Of a DNA stretch of 11,400 nt, positions 1 to 9,196 are shown piece by piece (the stretch's first letter is position 1; the number at the start of each line of letters is the position of its first letter). The notes under the pieces were generated by a model. The model had not been told where the DNA came from and did not search any database. It saw only the letters and a list, made by a program, of their open reading frames with translations. The stretch spans positions 1-11,400 of the forward strand of contig JNEM01010564.1 of the NCBI GenBank assembly GCA_000697335.1, in the 5' to 3' direction. The DNA comes from Conidiobolus incongruus B7586. Taxonomy: Eukaryota; Entomophthoromycota; Entomophthoromycetes; Entomophthorales; Conidiobolaceae. A program made the translations under genes and the position numbers.

Positions 1-2046
1 TTTATTAAAAACTAAAATATAATATTTTATAAACTAATTAAATTTTTCTATAAAAATTGATTTTATAAATTAGATTTTTAATTACTTAAAGCAATTATAA
101 TCATATAAGTTATAATTTAAAGAATATACTAGATATGGTATTTTTTTAGTTAATTATAATTAGAAAATTTATTATAGTTTTAAATTGATATATTTTATAA
201 TTTTCATACAAAAATAAGTTTTTTTTAAATTATAATAAAAATATTTATTAAAAATAATTTAATTTAAAAAATATATAGAATTTTTTATTAATTAATCTAC
301 TTTGAGGAACTCAATAAAAAAAGCATATATTATTATAATCTAATATAATAATAAATATTCACTTTTTGATAAAATGGTTATTTAAGAAAATTTATAAAAA
401 AAAGTTAAATTAATTTAATCTAACACTTTGATTTGTGTTTTAATAAAAGATTATATTAAGGGATTTAAGATTTATCAATTACAATTATTTATTATAAAAG
501 TTTAAGTTTCTAGTAATACTTTAATAGGTTTTGTTTAATAATAATTACTCTAATTTTTTTAAAGCTTTAGTTAAATTATAAGGTATTTATTTTATATTTT
601 TATTTTAAAATTTAAGTTTAAATTTTTAAAATATATAAAATACTTATAAAACTAATATTAAAATATTTAGATAATTCTTTAATTAAAGTAAAAAGATATT
701 TTTAATATATTATTTACTATATTAATAATTAAAAGAGTAATAGTTGATTAAAACCAAATAAATAAAAGTTTATCTTCAATTTAGATAAATATAAATAATA
801 CTCATTTATATAATTAAACATAAAAATCATTATCTTTATAGTTAATAATTTAAAGATAAATCTAATTTCATTGATAGTTATAAGTTTAAATATTGTACCA
901 ATAAATGTTATAACAAATAAAATATAATATAAGATTATACATAATTTTAATAAAAATAAAACTAAATTATTTAAACCTTTTTAATTTATCAAATAGGGGG
1001 TTATTAGTAAAAATCTAGTTTTATATTTTATTTAAGTTTAATAGTTAATCCTTGAAATAATATGAATATATATATATAATATAAATTTAATATTGAGTAT
1101 TTAATAATAATATAGTTTTATTAAAATAATATAATTAGAAGTTTTGCTTGAAGTATAGTTTTTAAGTAGATTAAATATATATAATATAAATAAGAAAAAA
1201 AATGATTAGTAATTATAATATATGATTTAATAATAATGCTTTAGATTAATTAATATATCTTTTAATTGATTTGTAATAAATAAAAGCTATTAATAATTAA
1301 TATTGCTATTTATTTGTAATTAAATACATATTGATAATAGTATAATAAAGTTAATATTGATTTTTATATGATAATAAAAATAAAACTGCAACAAATATTT
1401 AATTTAAAATATTTTGTAAAATGTAATATTTAAATAAATATATTTTATTTAATTGTAATAAAACTAAAATTTCATTAAATCAGATATATTTTTATTAAAA
1501 TATTTATAAAATTATACTATATCAGGTAAATACGATGAATTATTAGATTCATACATGATAATTTGATATAATGCTCAAATAATAATGTAATAATTATTTA
1601 TAAAATAATATTTGATTTTAATATAGTAATTTATTTTTAATATAATTAATTTTAATAAATATTTTTTTGATATTAATGTATTCGACTTCAGGTTTTCCAG
1701 TATATTAATATAAATTTCATATTGATTATATTTTAAGTCTTTCAAAGGTAATACAATAATCACCAAAGAGAAACAATATAATTTAAATGATTAAACTGAG
1801 ATTAATAATGATAATTATTCTGACTTGATTTATTATATTTTAGCGTGTTTGGTAAAAAAAGATCAATTATAATCACTAATATCAAATATAATATTTTTTA
1901 GTAATTATAATAACAAATCATATATATATTTGGTGTTTTATAAATCCAACAATATTGGTTTACTGCCAAATTTGTTCCTTTTACAGTTTTACAGTATCTA
2001 ATACATAATTTTATAATGTATTATGGTTAAACAATTGAACTAAGTC
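1..2046. other. AT-rich spacer with no recognisable gene
   Basis: This is extremely AT-rich DNA made of short A and T runs. Both strands are crowded with stop codons. The only open stretch above 60 codons is on the minus strand near 1575-1766; it starts at a non-ATG codon and encodes almost only Ile, Leu, Lys, Asn and Tyr, as expected from composition alone. I see no RNA gene, convincing inverted repeat or transposon end here. G+C rises slightly towards 1930-2046, leading into the decayed gene that follows. Confidence 0.6.
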
Positions 2047-2069
2047 ATGAAATCCGAGCATAAAGGAGA

Positions 2070-2763
2070 GATTCGTATTATGATGATCGCCTCTACAATT
2101 CATTAACAAGAATGATAGAGGCAAAAAATAGGAATAGGAATTGATTTTGAAATATTTATCAAGGTAATATTACTTCATAACGATTTATAAAATATAAAGA
2201 CAATGCAGAAAATTATATAGTAGTATTAAATTACTTTTTAATCAATTTTATGAATTAGTTTGATTTTGCTCAAAGTCTGTATTTTGCTTCTACAATGGTG
2301 AATGTTGTTTTTGTTGGAAAAACCAAGACAGCTAAAATAGTTAATGAAGTCTTTGATAGTATCGATTGTGTAGAATAAGATTGAGATTGAGTCTTTTGTA
2401 TGGCAAGCGGCATTAACGCAGTTGGCTATCGATTTGGACCTTTATCTGAATGTCGGAATTTTTCTAACTCGCATAATTAAAAAATAATACCTAGATTTAA
2501 TTAAACTAATTTTCATTGTTAATGAAGTAAAAAATTTTTTGGATTATTTAACAAGATTATTAATTCAAATTTTCATATCGTGGAACTTTATATTATTTGC
2601 TATTTTGAATCATATGGTCAATATTTTGAAATAAATACTATCCAAAATTAATGTTTAATATTCTTACTGGACTAATATTGGTAGAGTAGAATTCTATTTT
2701 TTTGTAAATTATTACACAGATTCGTAAAATATCGAATATATCTTAAAGACTTGTAGAATTTAA
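2070..2763 (+). pseudogene. Decayed protein gene, family not recognised
   Basis: Two long plus-strand frames read like a real protein broken by decay. The first runs from about 2070 to 2375 and includes the phrases DSYYDDRLYNSLTRMIEA and FDFAQSLYFASTMVNVVFVG. The second, in another frame, runs from about 2377 to 2760 and includes FVWQAALTQLAIDLDLYLNV and YSYWTNIGRVEFYFFVN. Each frame has about four internal stops (TAA, TGA or TAG), far fewer than chance would give at this base composition. The sequence is locally richer in G+C and in Trp, Asp, Glu, Gly and Ala codons than the spacer around it. The predicted peptide is helical and mostly non-repetitive. I do not recognise the family: an old host gene is likely, with an alpha-helical region such as that of a fungal transcription factor as one unverified option. 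There is no sign that it is expressed. The true ends are unknown because the edges fade into AT-rich sequence. Confidence 0.5.
2089..2122. repeat. Imperfect inverted repeat inside the decayed gene
   Basis: GCCTCTA (2089-2095) pairs perfectly with TAGAGGC (2116-2122). Inside it TCATT (2100-2104) pairs with AATGA (2111-2115), leaving a four-base bulge on one side and a six-base loop. It lies in the first frame of the decayed gene, so it may be a chance product of coding sequence. The GC-containing arms stand out against the background. Confidence 0.4.
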
Positions 2764-3215
2764 CATAAAAGTTGATATTATTTTTAGTATTTATATCTAT
2801 ATTTAAGTTGACAACTTTATAATCATTTGAGAACAAATCCAAAATTATTTTTTACATTTATTAATTTTTATATTAGATATCACTTAAAAAGATTTTTTTA
2901 ATCGATAAGGTTCTAAAAAATTGATGATAACATTTATCTGAAATGATAACATTAAAATAAAATATGATTACATGGACAAAATTAAAAATATGGATTTTGT
3001 GACAAAAAAGACCGGTTCAATAATTGAGCAGAGAGTAAGGTTAAATTGGTTCAATACTTGATAATTAATTATAAAAGAGAATCTTTCTCACAATACTTAG
3101 GATTGAGTTAGTAGTTTTTGATATATGACTGGGAGGTATAAACATTTAAATAATTAAAATAATTAACATGGAAAAATATATTTATAAACTAACTGAATAT
3201 CAATATTGGGATAAT
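2764..3215. other. AT-rich spacer with a short coding-like patch
   Basis: No gene can be supported. The right half (about 2970-3160) is richer in G+C than the left and contains an ATG-started frame of 29 codons at 2972-3061 (+), too short to call. The same patch holds the direct repeat described separately. It may be a further faded piece of the decayed gene to the left, or the distal 3' flank of transporter gene A to the right. Confidence 0.4.
3014..3061. repeat. Pair of 14-bp direct repeats
   Basis: GGTTCAATAATTGA at 3014-3027 recurs as GGTTCAATACTTGA at 3048-3061, with 13 of 14 bases matching and start points 34 bases apart. The first copy contains the small palindrome TCAATAATTGA. The function is unknown; chance duplication or a relic of replication slippage is the simplest reading. 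Confidence 0.4.
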
Positions 3216-3225
3216 TTTATTTATT
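3216..3225 (-). promoter_or_regulatory. Possible polyadenylation signal of gene A
   Basis: Two overlapping AATAAA hexamers on the minus strand lie about 90 nt beyond the stop codon of transporter gene A, a plausible distance for a fungal 3' UTR. AATAAA is common by chance in DNA this AT-rich, so this is weak. Confidence 0.25.
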
Positions 3226-3312
3226 ACAATTGATAATATTTATATAGTAACAAAATGGTTAGTGAATTCTAAATAGCTATATAAAACATTTTGTGCGCAT
3301 ATATATATGAAA

Positions 3313-4873
3313 TTATTCCGCATTCAATCGCTTGATAGTATTTTGGACTTGTTCGTCCCAGTCGGTCTTTAAGAAGAAATAAAGGTAGAGGGAGCAAGAG
3401 AGGATTAAACCAAGTACAAATCCAATCCAGACTCCGAATAATTTCAAAGGTGTGCAAATTCCCAAATATAAACCGAAAGGTACAGCAATTATATAGAATC
3501 CTAATAATAAAACCCAAGCGCCAAGGCTCTGACGTCCTGAACCCCTTAAAATACCACCGGAGACGGCAGAGAAGGAGTCGAACAACTGATAAACAACTCC
3601 AATCGGCATTAATCGAACAATTAAATCAATTACTTCAGCATCGTTGGAGAAAGTATGAGCCCAGAAGCTGGCAAATCCTCCCATAACAATAGATGTGAAA
3701 GAGGCAGTGCATACACCTAAGAAGTAACAGCAGCAAGAAGCAAGCTTAGCCCTATTTGGAAATCGACTACCTAAGTGGTTACCAACTCGAATACTTGCTG
3801 AAATGGAGACACCTAAGTGGAACATACAACAAATATTGTCCAAAGAGACTAAAACACTCTGGGCAGCTAATTGAGCAGTTCCAAAGGTCGATTTAACAAG
3901 CTCCATAGATCCAAAGGCCCACCATTCAATACTGGTCATCATCATACCTCCAACTCCTAATTTTAAAATTGGCCACCAGCCAGTTAAAGCTTTGACAGAA
4001 AAACCTCCCCAAGCTTGCTTGCCATCAATGAAAGCAATGTAGAGAATAGTAAAGAACATAGAAAGCCATGTAGAAATAACAAATGCAATTGGAGCACCAG
4101 CAAATCCAATAGAAGTGGAAGGATTAATGACCAAGTAGTAATTGATCATCATACCAATAGGAGTGACAAGGATCATAATATAGGATGGAGCCTTGACAAT
4201 ACCCTGAGCCTGAAGATATTTCTTCAAACATTCAAATACAATGGTAGGAGGAACACCAACCAAACGCCATTTAATATAAACATCAACCAAAGCAGCCAAA
4301 GCAGGATCAGATCCAAAATATAACAAAATTGAGCCCATGTTCCACCATAGCAAGCTCAGAGGAAGGAAAGTTAATGTACAAACAATAATACCCCTTTGAA
4401 GGTAAAGACCAACAACCTTTTTATCATCTGAACCGGTGAAAGCTTGAGCACATAACGTATCAAGAGCAGTAGCCATACCGAAAATAAAACACATACCGGT
4501 AAGAGAACATAATGTATTCGTAAAAGCACCAGCTCCCAATTCAAGAGGACACTAATTAAGCTATTGAAACAAAGCAGATAAATCAATTACTATATTCGCA
4601 TACCAATTGACCTAATGAATAATTTATCCAAATGGGCAATAAACTGGTAAAGAAAGTGATCTCATTAGGAACAGTAAGCCAAAAGATCACACTAAGTTCC
4701 TCCTTAAAGTCCTTTATCGTAAAACTAGAACCAATATATCCCGAATTCAATAAAGAAGGAATTAAGGGGGTAGATTCTGTAGAAGTATAAGGAGGTAATA
4801 TAGTATCTGAAGAAAGATTAGAATTTAAAGAATCTTTAGGTATAGCTGAATAATTCGGTTCTGAATCCGACAT
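3313..4873 (-). CDS. MATE family multidrug/toxin efflux transporter (gene A, two exons)
   Basis: The gene encodes a 502-residue integral membrane antiporter of the MATE family, the fungal branch that includes yeast ERC1-like proteins. Members export drugs, organic cations or metabolites in exchange for H+ or Na+. Exon 1 is 4604-4873 (90 codons) and exon 2 is 3313-4551, joined in phase 0. The ATG at 4873 is the first one in frame. Residues 1-56 are hydrophilic and probably cytosolic, with the sorting motif ESTPLI at 33-38. The rest carries about twelve membrane spans. Family marks are ALDTLCAQAF (119-128), YLQAQGI (202-208), EWWAFG (299-304), AAQSVL (319-324), RVGNHLG (345-351) and GGILRGSGRQ (422-431). 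After the splice the protein reads CPLEL where its paralog and family relatives read GTxEL, so one conserved patch is altered. The substrate cannot be read from sequence. It lies downstream of paralog gene B on the same strand and has no intron where B has its second. Confidence 0.93.
4552..4603 (-). other. Intron of gene A (52 nt, phase 0)
   Basis: The donor is GTATGC directly after a CAATTG exon end, and the acceptor is TTAATTAG followed by TGTCCT. A TCAAT branch-like site puts its branch A 12 nt before the last intron base. Reading through would end translation within six codons, so splicing is needed. An earlier AG nine bases upstream would bring TAG in frame, so it is unlikely to be used productively. 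Position and phase match the first intron of gene B exactly. Confidence 0.88.
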
Positions 4874-4914
4874 ATTAATAAAAATCAAATATTTATTCTA
4901 TAGAATGTGTACCT

Positions 4915-5041
4915 TCAATTTACTTGAATAAGTATATTTATATTCCTGTTTAAACCATAAATCTACCCAAAAATTCAATTTATGATTTATGATATCCCTA
5001 TTTGGATATAATTGAACGAATATACTTAAATTGTCAATTGA
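4915..5041. repeat. Nested imperfect inverted repeat in the gene A promoter
   Basis: The outer arms are 4915-4938 and 5019-5041. Both arms end with a perfect 9-bp match (AAGTATATT against AATATACTT) and share TCAATT at the far side. An inner pair sets TTCAATT (4974-4980) plus ATATCC (4992-4997) against GGATATAATTGAA (5004-5016), with an 11-base bulge. It could be a worn MITE-like insertion or a chance fold in AT-rich DNA. I see no clear target-site duplication. Confidence 0.3.
4935..4942 (-). promoter_or_regulatory. TATA-like box of gene A
   Basis: TATAAATA on the minus strand lies 62-69 nt upstream of the gene A start codon, a normal place for a fungal TATA element with a short 5' UTR. Gene B has a similar element at similar distance. 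The high AT content limits confidence. Confidence 0.35.
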
Positions 5042-5865
5042 ACAAATTTTTCAAATTGCGATCTTTATAAGTCATGTTGAATCGAAATTATGGAATGGAA
5101 ATGGTTTTTAATTGAGCTTAAAGCTGTTCTTTTTTTTGGAAATTGAGTTACTTTTCAATTAAGGAGAATATAGTGTGAGATTCATATAATCAATATAGCT
5201 TACAAGACTTTTTAATCTGTCAATATAAAATATTATTATCAAATTACATTATCTAGCAAAATAGATTCAGAATAAATTAAAAGCATAAGATTTTTAATCA
5301 TCAGGATTGAATAAATATATTATCCATATTTGATAGTCATTTTTAATTAAATTGAAATATGTGAGAATGTGGATTGTAATAAATGAGTAATATTATAAAA
5401 TTTGAGTAATAATATTTATCAATTTTGACAAAATATATAATTATATCCAATTTAACTGGCCGTATATACTATGATTCAATAATATATTATTGACTAAAAT
5501 AATAAAATAGAACTTTATTAGAATAATATCAGGTTAATATGATAAAAAAGTTTGATTCTATCATCCTTTCATTTCTATAATATAACTTTACCATTGTTTT
5601 ATACTTGTTTAAATAATTTATGGGATTGATTTAAAAAGATAATTGAAAAAAAACCTTTATTTTCCAATTCTAGCAATTACTATATTATTACGGTTTAAAA
5701 AATAATATAGATATCTACGAAATAAATTTAAATAGTATAGATAAGAGTATGTTTTAAAAAATATATGTTTTTGAACATATTTCTATTTAATCTATTCAAT
5801 ATTAAATTACCCATTTTTAATTGACTCGAATTTTCACTAATAACTTTTACTTTGTAAGGAAACAC

Positions 5866-6009
5866 ATGACAAAAATATATTTCTCAAATTTTATATTATT
5901 TTTTTGTATGATTCGTACTAGCAATTTCAAAACTGTTTTTTGGATTTATATTCCGTTGATTTTATTAGTAATATTTTTGCTGTTTCAATTAAAAAGATTA
6001 CACATTTAA
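5866..6009 (+). CDS. Possible 47-residue single-span membrane peptide
   Basis: An ATG-started frame encodes 47 residues, beginning MTKIYFSNF and ending in a hydrophobic run (WIYIPLILLVIFLLF) followed by a basic tail (QLKRLHI). An A sits at -3. The shape, with one membrane span near the C-terminus, resembles a tail-anchored peptide. But Phe, Ile and Leu codons are what AT-rich DNA yields by chance, and I see no homolog or other support. The same frame is open leftward to 5821 without another ATG. I think this is more likely noise than a gene. Confidence 0.13.
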   Translation: MTKIYFSNFILFFCMIRTSNFKTVFWIYIPLILLVIFLLFQLKRLHI

Positions 6010-6293
6010 TAGAATTTTAGTATTCAAATAGATTTGATTCAAATATTAATATATAAAATATCCAGAATAATGATTTTAAATAAGTTTTAAATTTAATTTT
6101 GATATGATTAGTTATAAAACAAACGTTAGAATGTTGAAATCTAAGCTTTGTTAACTGGTGGTATATGCTTCAAAATATTAACATTGGATAATGGTTAATT
6201 ACTTTTGAACAATTTAATACCAAAACATTAAATTGAATTACCAAATTGGGACTAAGTTCAATTAATAACGAATATAATATAGTTAAAATTATA

Positions 6294-6315
6294 ATATATA
6301 TATATATATATATAT
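6294..6315. repeat. (AT)11 microsatellite
   Basis: This is an uninterrupted run of eleven AT dinucleotides in the spacer between the two transporter genes. It is the longest perfect simple repeat I noticed in the window and likely varies in length between strains. Confidence 0.9.
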
Positions 6316-6939
6316 GGTTGATTGAACTATTTAAAGAAATAGGTATCAGTATCATTAGTTGGGATGTATATTGTCACCATTATAATACAGCTTTTTTAAG
6401 GTAAAACCATTTTTTAGATTTTGAATGAATATTATATGATAAATAAAATTCCAAAGAATATTAAAGTTTATTTAAAAAATATTTGTATCAATATTAACCA
6501 ATTCAAATCAAATATTATTAAATTTAGTTACTTTAATCATAATTTTAGAATTACATTAAGTATATATTAATATATTTTGATGAATACAAAAATTTAAACC
6601 ATATTTAAAAAATTGAAGATATTTATATTTGTGTTTTAAAATAATTTTATAAAATTTGTCATTATGTATATTAATTATAGTTATATATTGATAAATTAGA
6701 TTATAATAATATTGCATTTATATGTTTTGATTTTATATATGAAGAAGCAAAAAAGAATGTTATTATCAATATCAATATACGAAATAATCTGAATAATAAT
6801 TAAGAAATTATAGTTAGGTTAAACACAGATTTAGTGTAAAAAATCATAAAAAAGTATTCAATATAAAACAATATCTTAAATTATATTAAAATAAAATTTG
6901 AATTAACCTCTATCGAACTATAACATTGATTACAGTATT

Positions 6940-6945
6940 TTTATT
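6940..6945 (-). promoter_or_regulatory. Possible polyadenylation signal of gene B
   Basis: AATAAA on the minus strand lies about 120 nt beyond the stop codon of transporter gene B. The spacing is plausible, but such hexamers are frequent by chance here. Confidence 0.2.
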
Positions 6946-7064
6946 ATTATTTATGCTTAAATTGACTAAAGCTATTAAAAATCAGCATTCTCACAAATAT
7001 ATACGTTTCTATTTAATATCATCTCCGAATAATATAAACCATATTCACAATGATAATAATTTGA

Positions 7065-8674
7065 TTATTGATTCAATCTCTCCATAGCTATTTGAACTTG
7101 GCGCTTCCAATCAGTAGTCAAAAATAAATACAAATACATTGAGCAGCACAAAATCAATCCAAAAACAAAGCCAATCCAAATACCTAAAACTTGCAACCAA
7201 GTTTTAAAACCTAAGATCAGACCAAGAGGAATTGCTACGACATAAAATCCAATTAAAACAACGCGAGCTCCTAGACTCTGTCTACCTTGACCTCTCAGAA
7301 TACCTGCGGAAATAGCCGAAAATGCTTCGAAAATTTGGTAAACTGAAGCAATTGGAATTAATAATTTGATTATTTTAATGACTTCTGGATCTGATGAGAA
7401 GGTTTTAGCCCAGAAATCTGGAAATAATAATAATAAAATTAATGTCATTAAGCCTGTACAACCCCCTAATAAGTAGCAAATTAAAGATGCTAATTTAGCT
7501 CGATTTGGAAATTGACTTCCCAGGTGGTTTCCAACTCTAATACTTGCGGATATGGCTACACCTATCCAACAATTAGAATATTTTTTTATATAATATAAAA
7601 GATGAAATTACCTAAATGTGGCATAAAAGCCATATTACCCAAAGCAATGAGTACACTATGAGCAGCAAGGGACGCATTACCAAAAGTGGGAACGACAAGA
7701 GCCATAGATCCAAATAACCACCATTCAGCAGCTGACATGATCATACCACCAATACCCAATTTAAAAATAGGTGACCATCCCTGAAAAGCTTTGACAGAAA
7801 AACCACCCCAAGCTTGATATCCATCAACATAACAAATGTAGAATATACATAGGAACATAGATAACCATGTTGCAATGTCATAAGCAATTGGTGCTCCAAT
7901 AAACCCGATAGCTGTAGCTGGATTAAGAGTCAAAAAATAATTTAAAATAATTCCAATTGGAGTGATGAATAATAGAATGTATGAGGGTGCTTTCACAATC
8001 CCTTGAGCTTGCAAGTATCTCTTTACACATTCGAAAACAAATGATGGAAAGAGTCCAAGCAATCGCCACTTCATATAAGAATCGACAAGTACTAGTAATG
8101 CTGGATTGGTGCTAAAATATGTTAAGATAGTCCCCATATACCACCAAACAACAGTCACTGGAAATAATGTTATGGAACATACCAGAATACCTCGCTGTAG
8201 ATAAAGTCCAAGGATTTTCTTATCTGTGGATCCAGTATATGCTTGAGCACATAACGTATCCAGAGAGGTTGCCATACCAATTAAAAAGCATATTCCAGTC
8301 AATGCACATAATTGAAATCCTAAAGATCCAGCTCCCAATTCCACGGTACCCTAATATGACTATTAATAATATAATTATATATTCAAAAATATACCACATA
8401 CCAATTGACCCAAAGAAAATGAAGTCCACATTGGTAACAGATTGGAAAGGATTAGAGATGTGATATTAGGAACAGATAGTCCCAAGATCACCGTAAGTTC
8501 ATTATAGAGTTCTTTAACTGTAAAATTGGAAGAAATGTCACCGCTATCTAATAAAGAGGGAATTAAAGGTGTTGATTCAGTTGACGTTGACCCTTTTAAA
8601 CTATCATTCAGAATAGTTTGTGCATCTTTATCATTTCTCGGTATGTCACTCTGATTTCTATTTTGTTGAATCAT
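7065..8674 (-). CDS. MATE family multidrug/toxin efflux transporter (gene B, three exons)
   Basis: The gene encodes a 502-residue MATE antiporter, a tandem paralog of gene A and roughly two-thirds identical to it by eye in the membrane part. Exons are 8402-8674 (91 codons), 7612-8350 and 7065-7561, joined in phase 0 and phase 1. The ATG at 8674 is the first in frame. Residues 1-57 form a polar, probably cytosolic tail with ESTPLI at 33-38, the same positions as in gene A. About twelve membrane spans follow. Family marks are GTVELGAG (92-99), SLDTLCAQAY (120-129), YLQAQGI (203-209), EWWLFG (300-305), RVGNHLG (346-352) and AGILRGQGRQ (423-432). An aspartate at 249 falls in a predicted membrane span where gene A has valine. 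Export of organic cations, drugs or metabolites is expected from the family, but the substrate is unknown. All three frames are intact and the catalytic core is complete, so the gene is probably functional. Confidence 0.92.
7562..7611 (-). other. Second intron of gene B (50 nt, phase 1)
   Basis: The donor is GTAATT after TTAG, and the acceptor is GGATAG followed by GTGTAG. A CTAAT branch site has its branch A 11 nt before the end. Splicing splits a glycine codon and restores HLGVAISASIRVGNHLG, which matches gene A without gap. Gene A has no intron here but keeps the exon sequence TTAGGTGT uninterrupted. Confidence 0.9.
8351..8401 (-). other. First intron of gene B (51 nt, phase 0)
   Basis: The donor is GTATGT after CAATTG, and the acceptor is CATATTAG followed by GGTACC. 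A TTAAT branch-like site has its branch A 12 nt before the end. Removal joins SLGQL to GTVELGAG, which restores the MATE family consensus. As in gene A, another AG lies nine bases upstream of the used one and would put a stop in frame. Confidence 0.9.
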
Positions 8675-8740
8675 TTTTAATAATAACAAATTTCTAAATT
8701 TTCATTTCAAATGTAATTTTCAAGCCTTTTTGTTTTCTAC

Positions 8741-8750
8741 CTATATATAC
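8741..8750 (-). promoter_or_regulatory. TATA-like box of gene B
   Basis: GTATATATAG on the minus strand sits 67-76 nt upstream of the gene B ATG, inside a short stretch less AT-rich than its surroundings. Further upstream, at 8781-8791, lies the near-palindrome ACCAATTTGGT, which contains a CCAAT core and could bind an activator; that is only a guess. Confidence 0.38.
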
Positions 8751-9196
8751 CATCTTGATCATCTCAAGCACCTTCAAATTACCAATTTGGTCCAATTAAA
8801 AAAGAGATAACCTGCAAACAAAATTCATTTTTACGCACCTATCTACACTGATTTGGGGGTAAATTATATAACAAATGCATTATCATCAAGTATCAAAGAA
8901 TTTAAGGTGAAAATTAAGTTAAACCCTATAAAAAATATCAAGTATTATTAATATTTTAATATATCTTAAGTTCTATGACATCATATAATTATATTTATTC
9001 AATTTTTATATTTCTGGTTTATATTGGTTGGTTTGAGATTATTAATTTTACATGATCATATTTAACAAAATTTAGTAATTTGTATATATTTTCAATTATT
9101 ATTAGCCAATCACAGATTGAATATTAGATAATTTGTTTGTTTTTTAATATTATTCAAGTAAAATAATATAAATGTTAAATATAACATCTAGTTTAA

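Larger units (their letters stand above)
5042..7064. other. AT-rich spacer between the two transporter genes
   Basis: About 2 kb of AT-rich DNA separates the gene A promoter from the gene B stop codon. I find no supported gene. It holds a pure TA microsatellite (6294-6315), a 47-codon ATG frame on the plus strand (5866-6009), and a possible gene B polyadenylation signal near its right end. No homology to the transporter exons is visible, so there is no sign of a third, lost copy between the paralogs. Confidence 0.5.

Noticed and set aside
1575-1766. 63-codon minus-strand open frame
   Set aside because: It starts at a non-ATG codon and encodes mostly Ile, Leu, Lys, Asn and Tyr, as AT-rich sequence does by chance. 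No motif is visible.
3009-3030. GGTTCAA, resembling a tRNA T-loop
   Set aside because: No matching T-stem, acceptor stem or anticodon arm surrounds it, and the second copy at 3048 also lacks them.
2972-3061. 29-codon ATG frame, possibly a first exon with a GTAAGG donor
   Set aside because: Joining it to the nearest plausible acceptor reaches a stop at once, so no gene model results. It is kept only as a coding-like patch.
3450-3686. Plus-strand open frame opposite gene A
   Set aside because: It is antisense to a clear MATE exon, and its basic, low-quality peptide is a shadow of that exon.
4015-4323. 102-codon plus-strand open frame opposite gene A
   Set aside because: It is antisense to conserved transporter sequence and carries no domain of its own.
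4371-4888. Gene A read as two separate proteins, with an alternative start at the second exon
   Set aside because: The second exon lacks an early ATG. Splicing at the GTATGC donor and TTAG acceptor gives a full-length MATE protein that matches gene B.
6170-6355. 61-codon minus-strand frame containing an Ile-Tyr repeat
   Set aside because: The repeat comes from the TA microsatellite, and the rest is compositionally trivial. I see no reason to call a gene.
8167-8463. 98-codon plus-strand frame across the first intron of gene B
   Set aside because: It is antisense to gene B exons and its intron; the minus-strand splice model fully explains the region.
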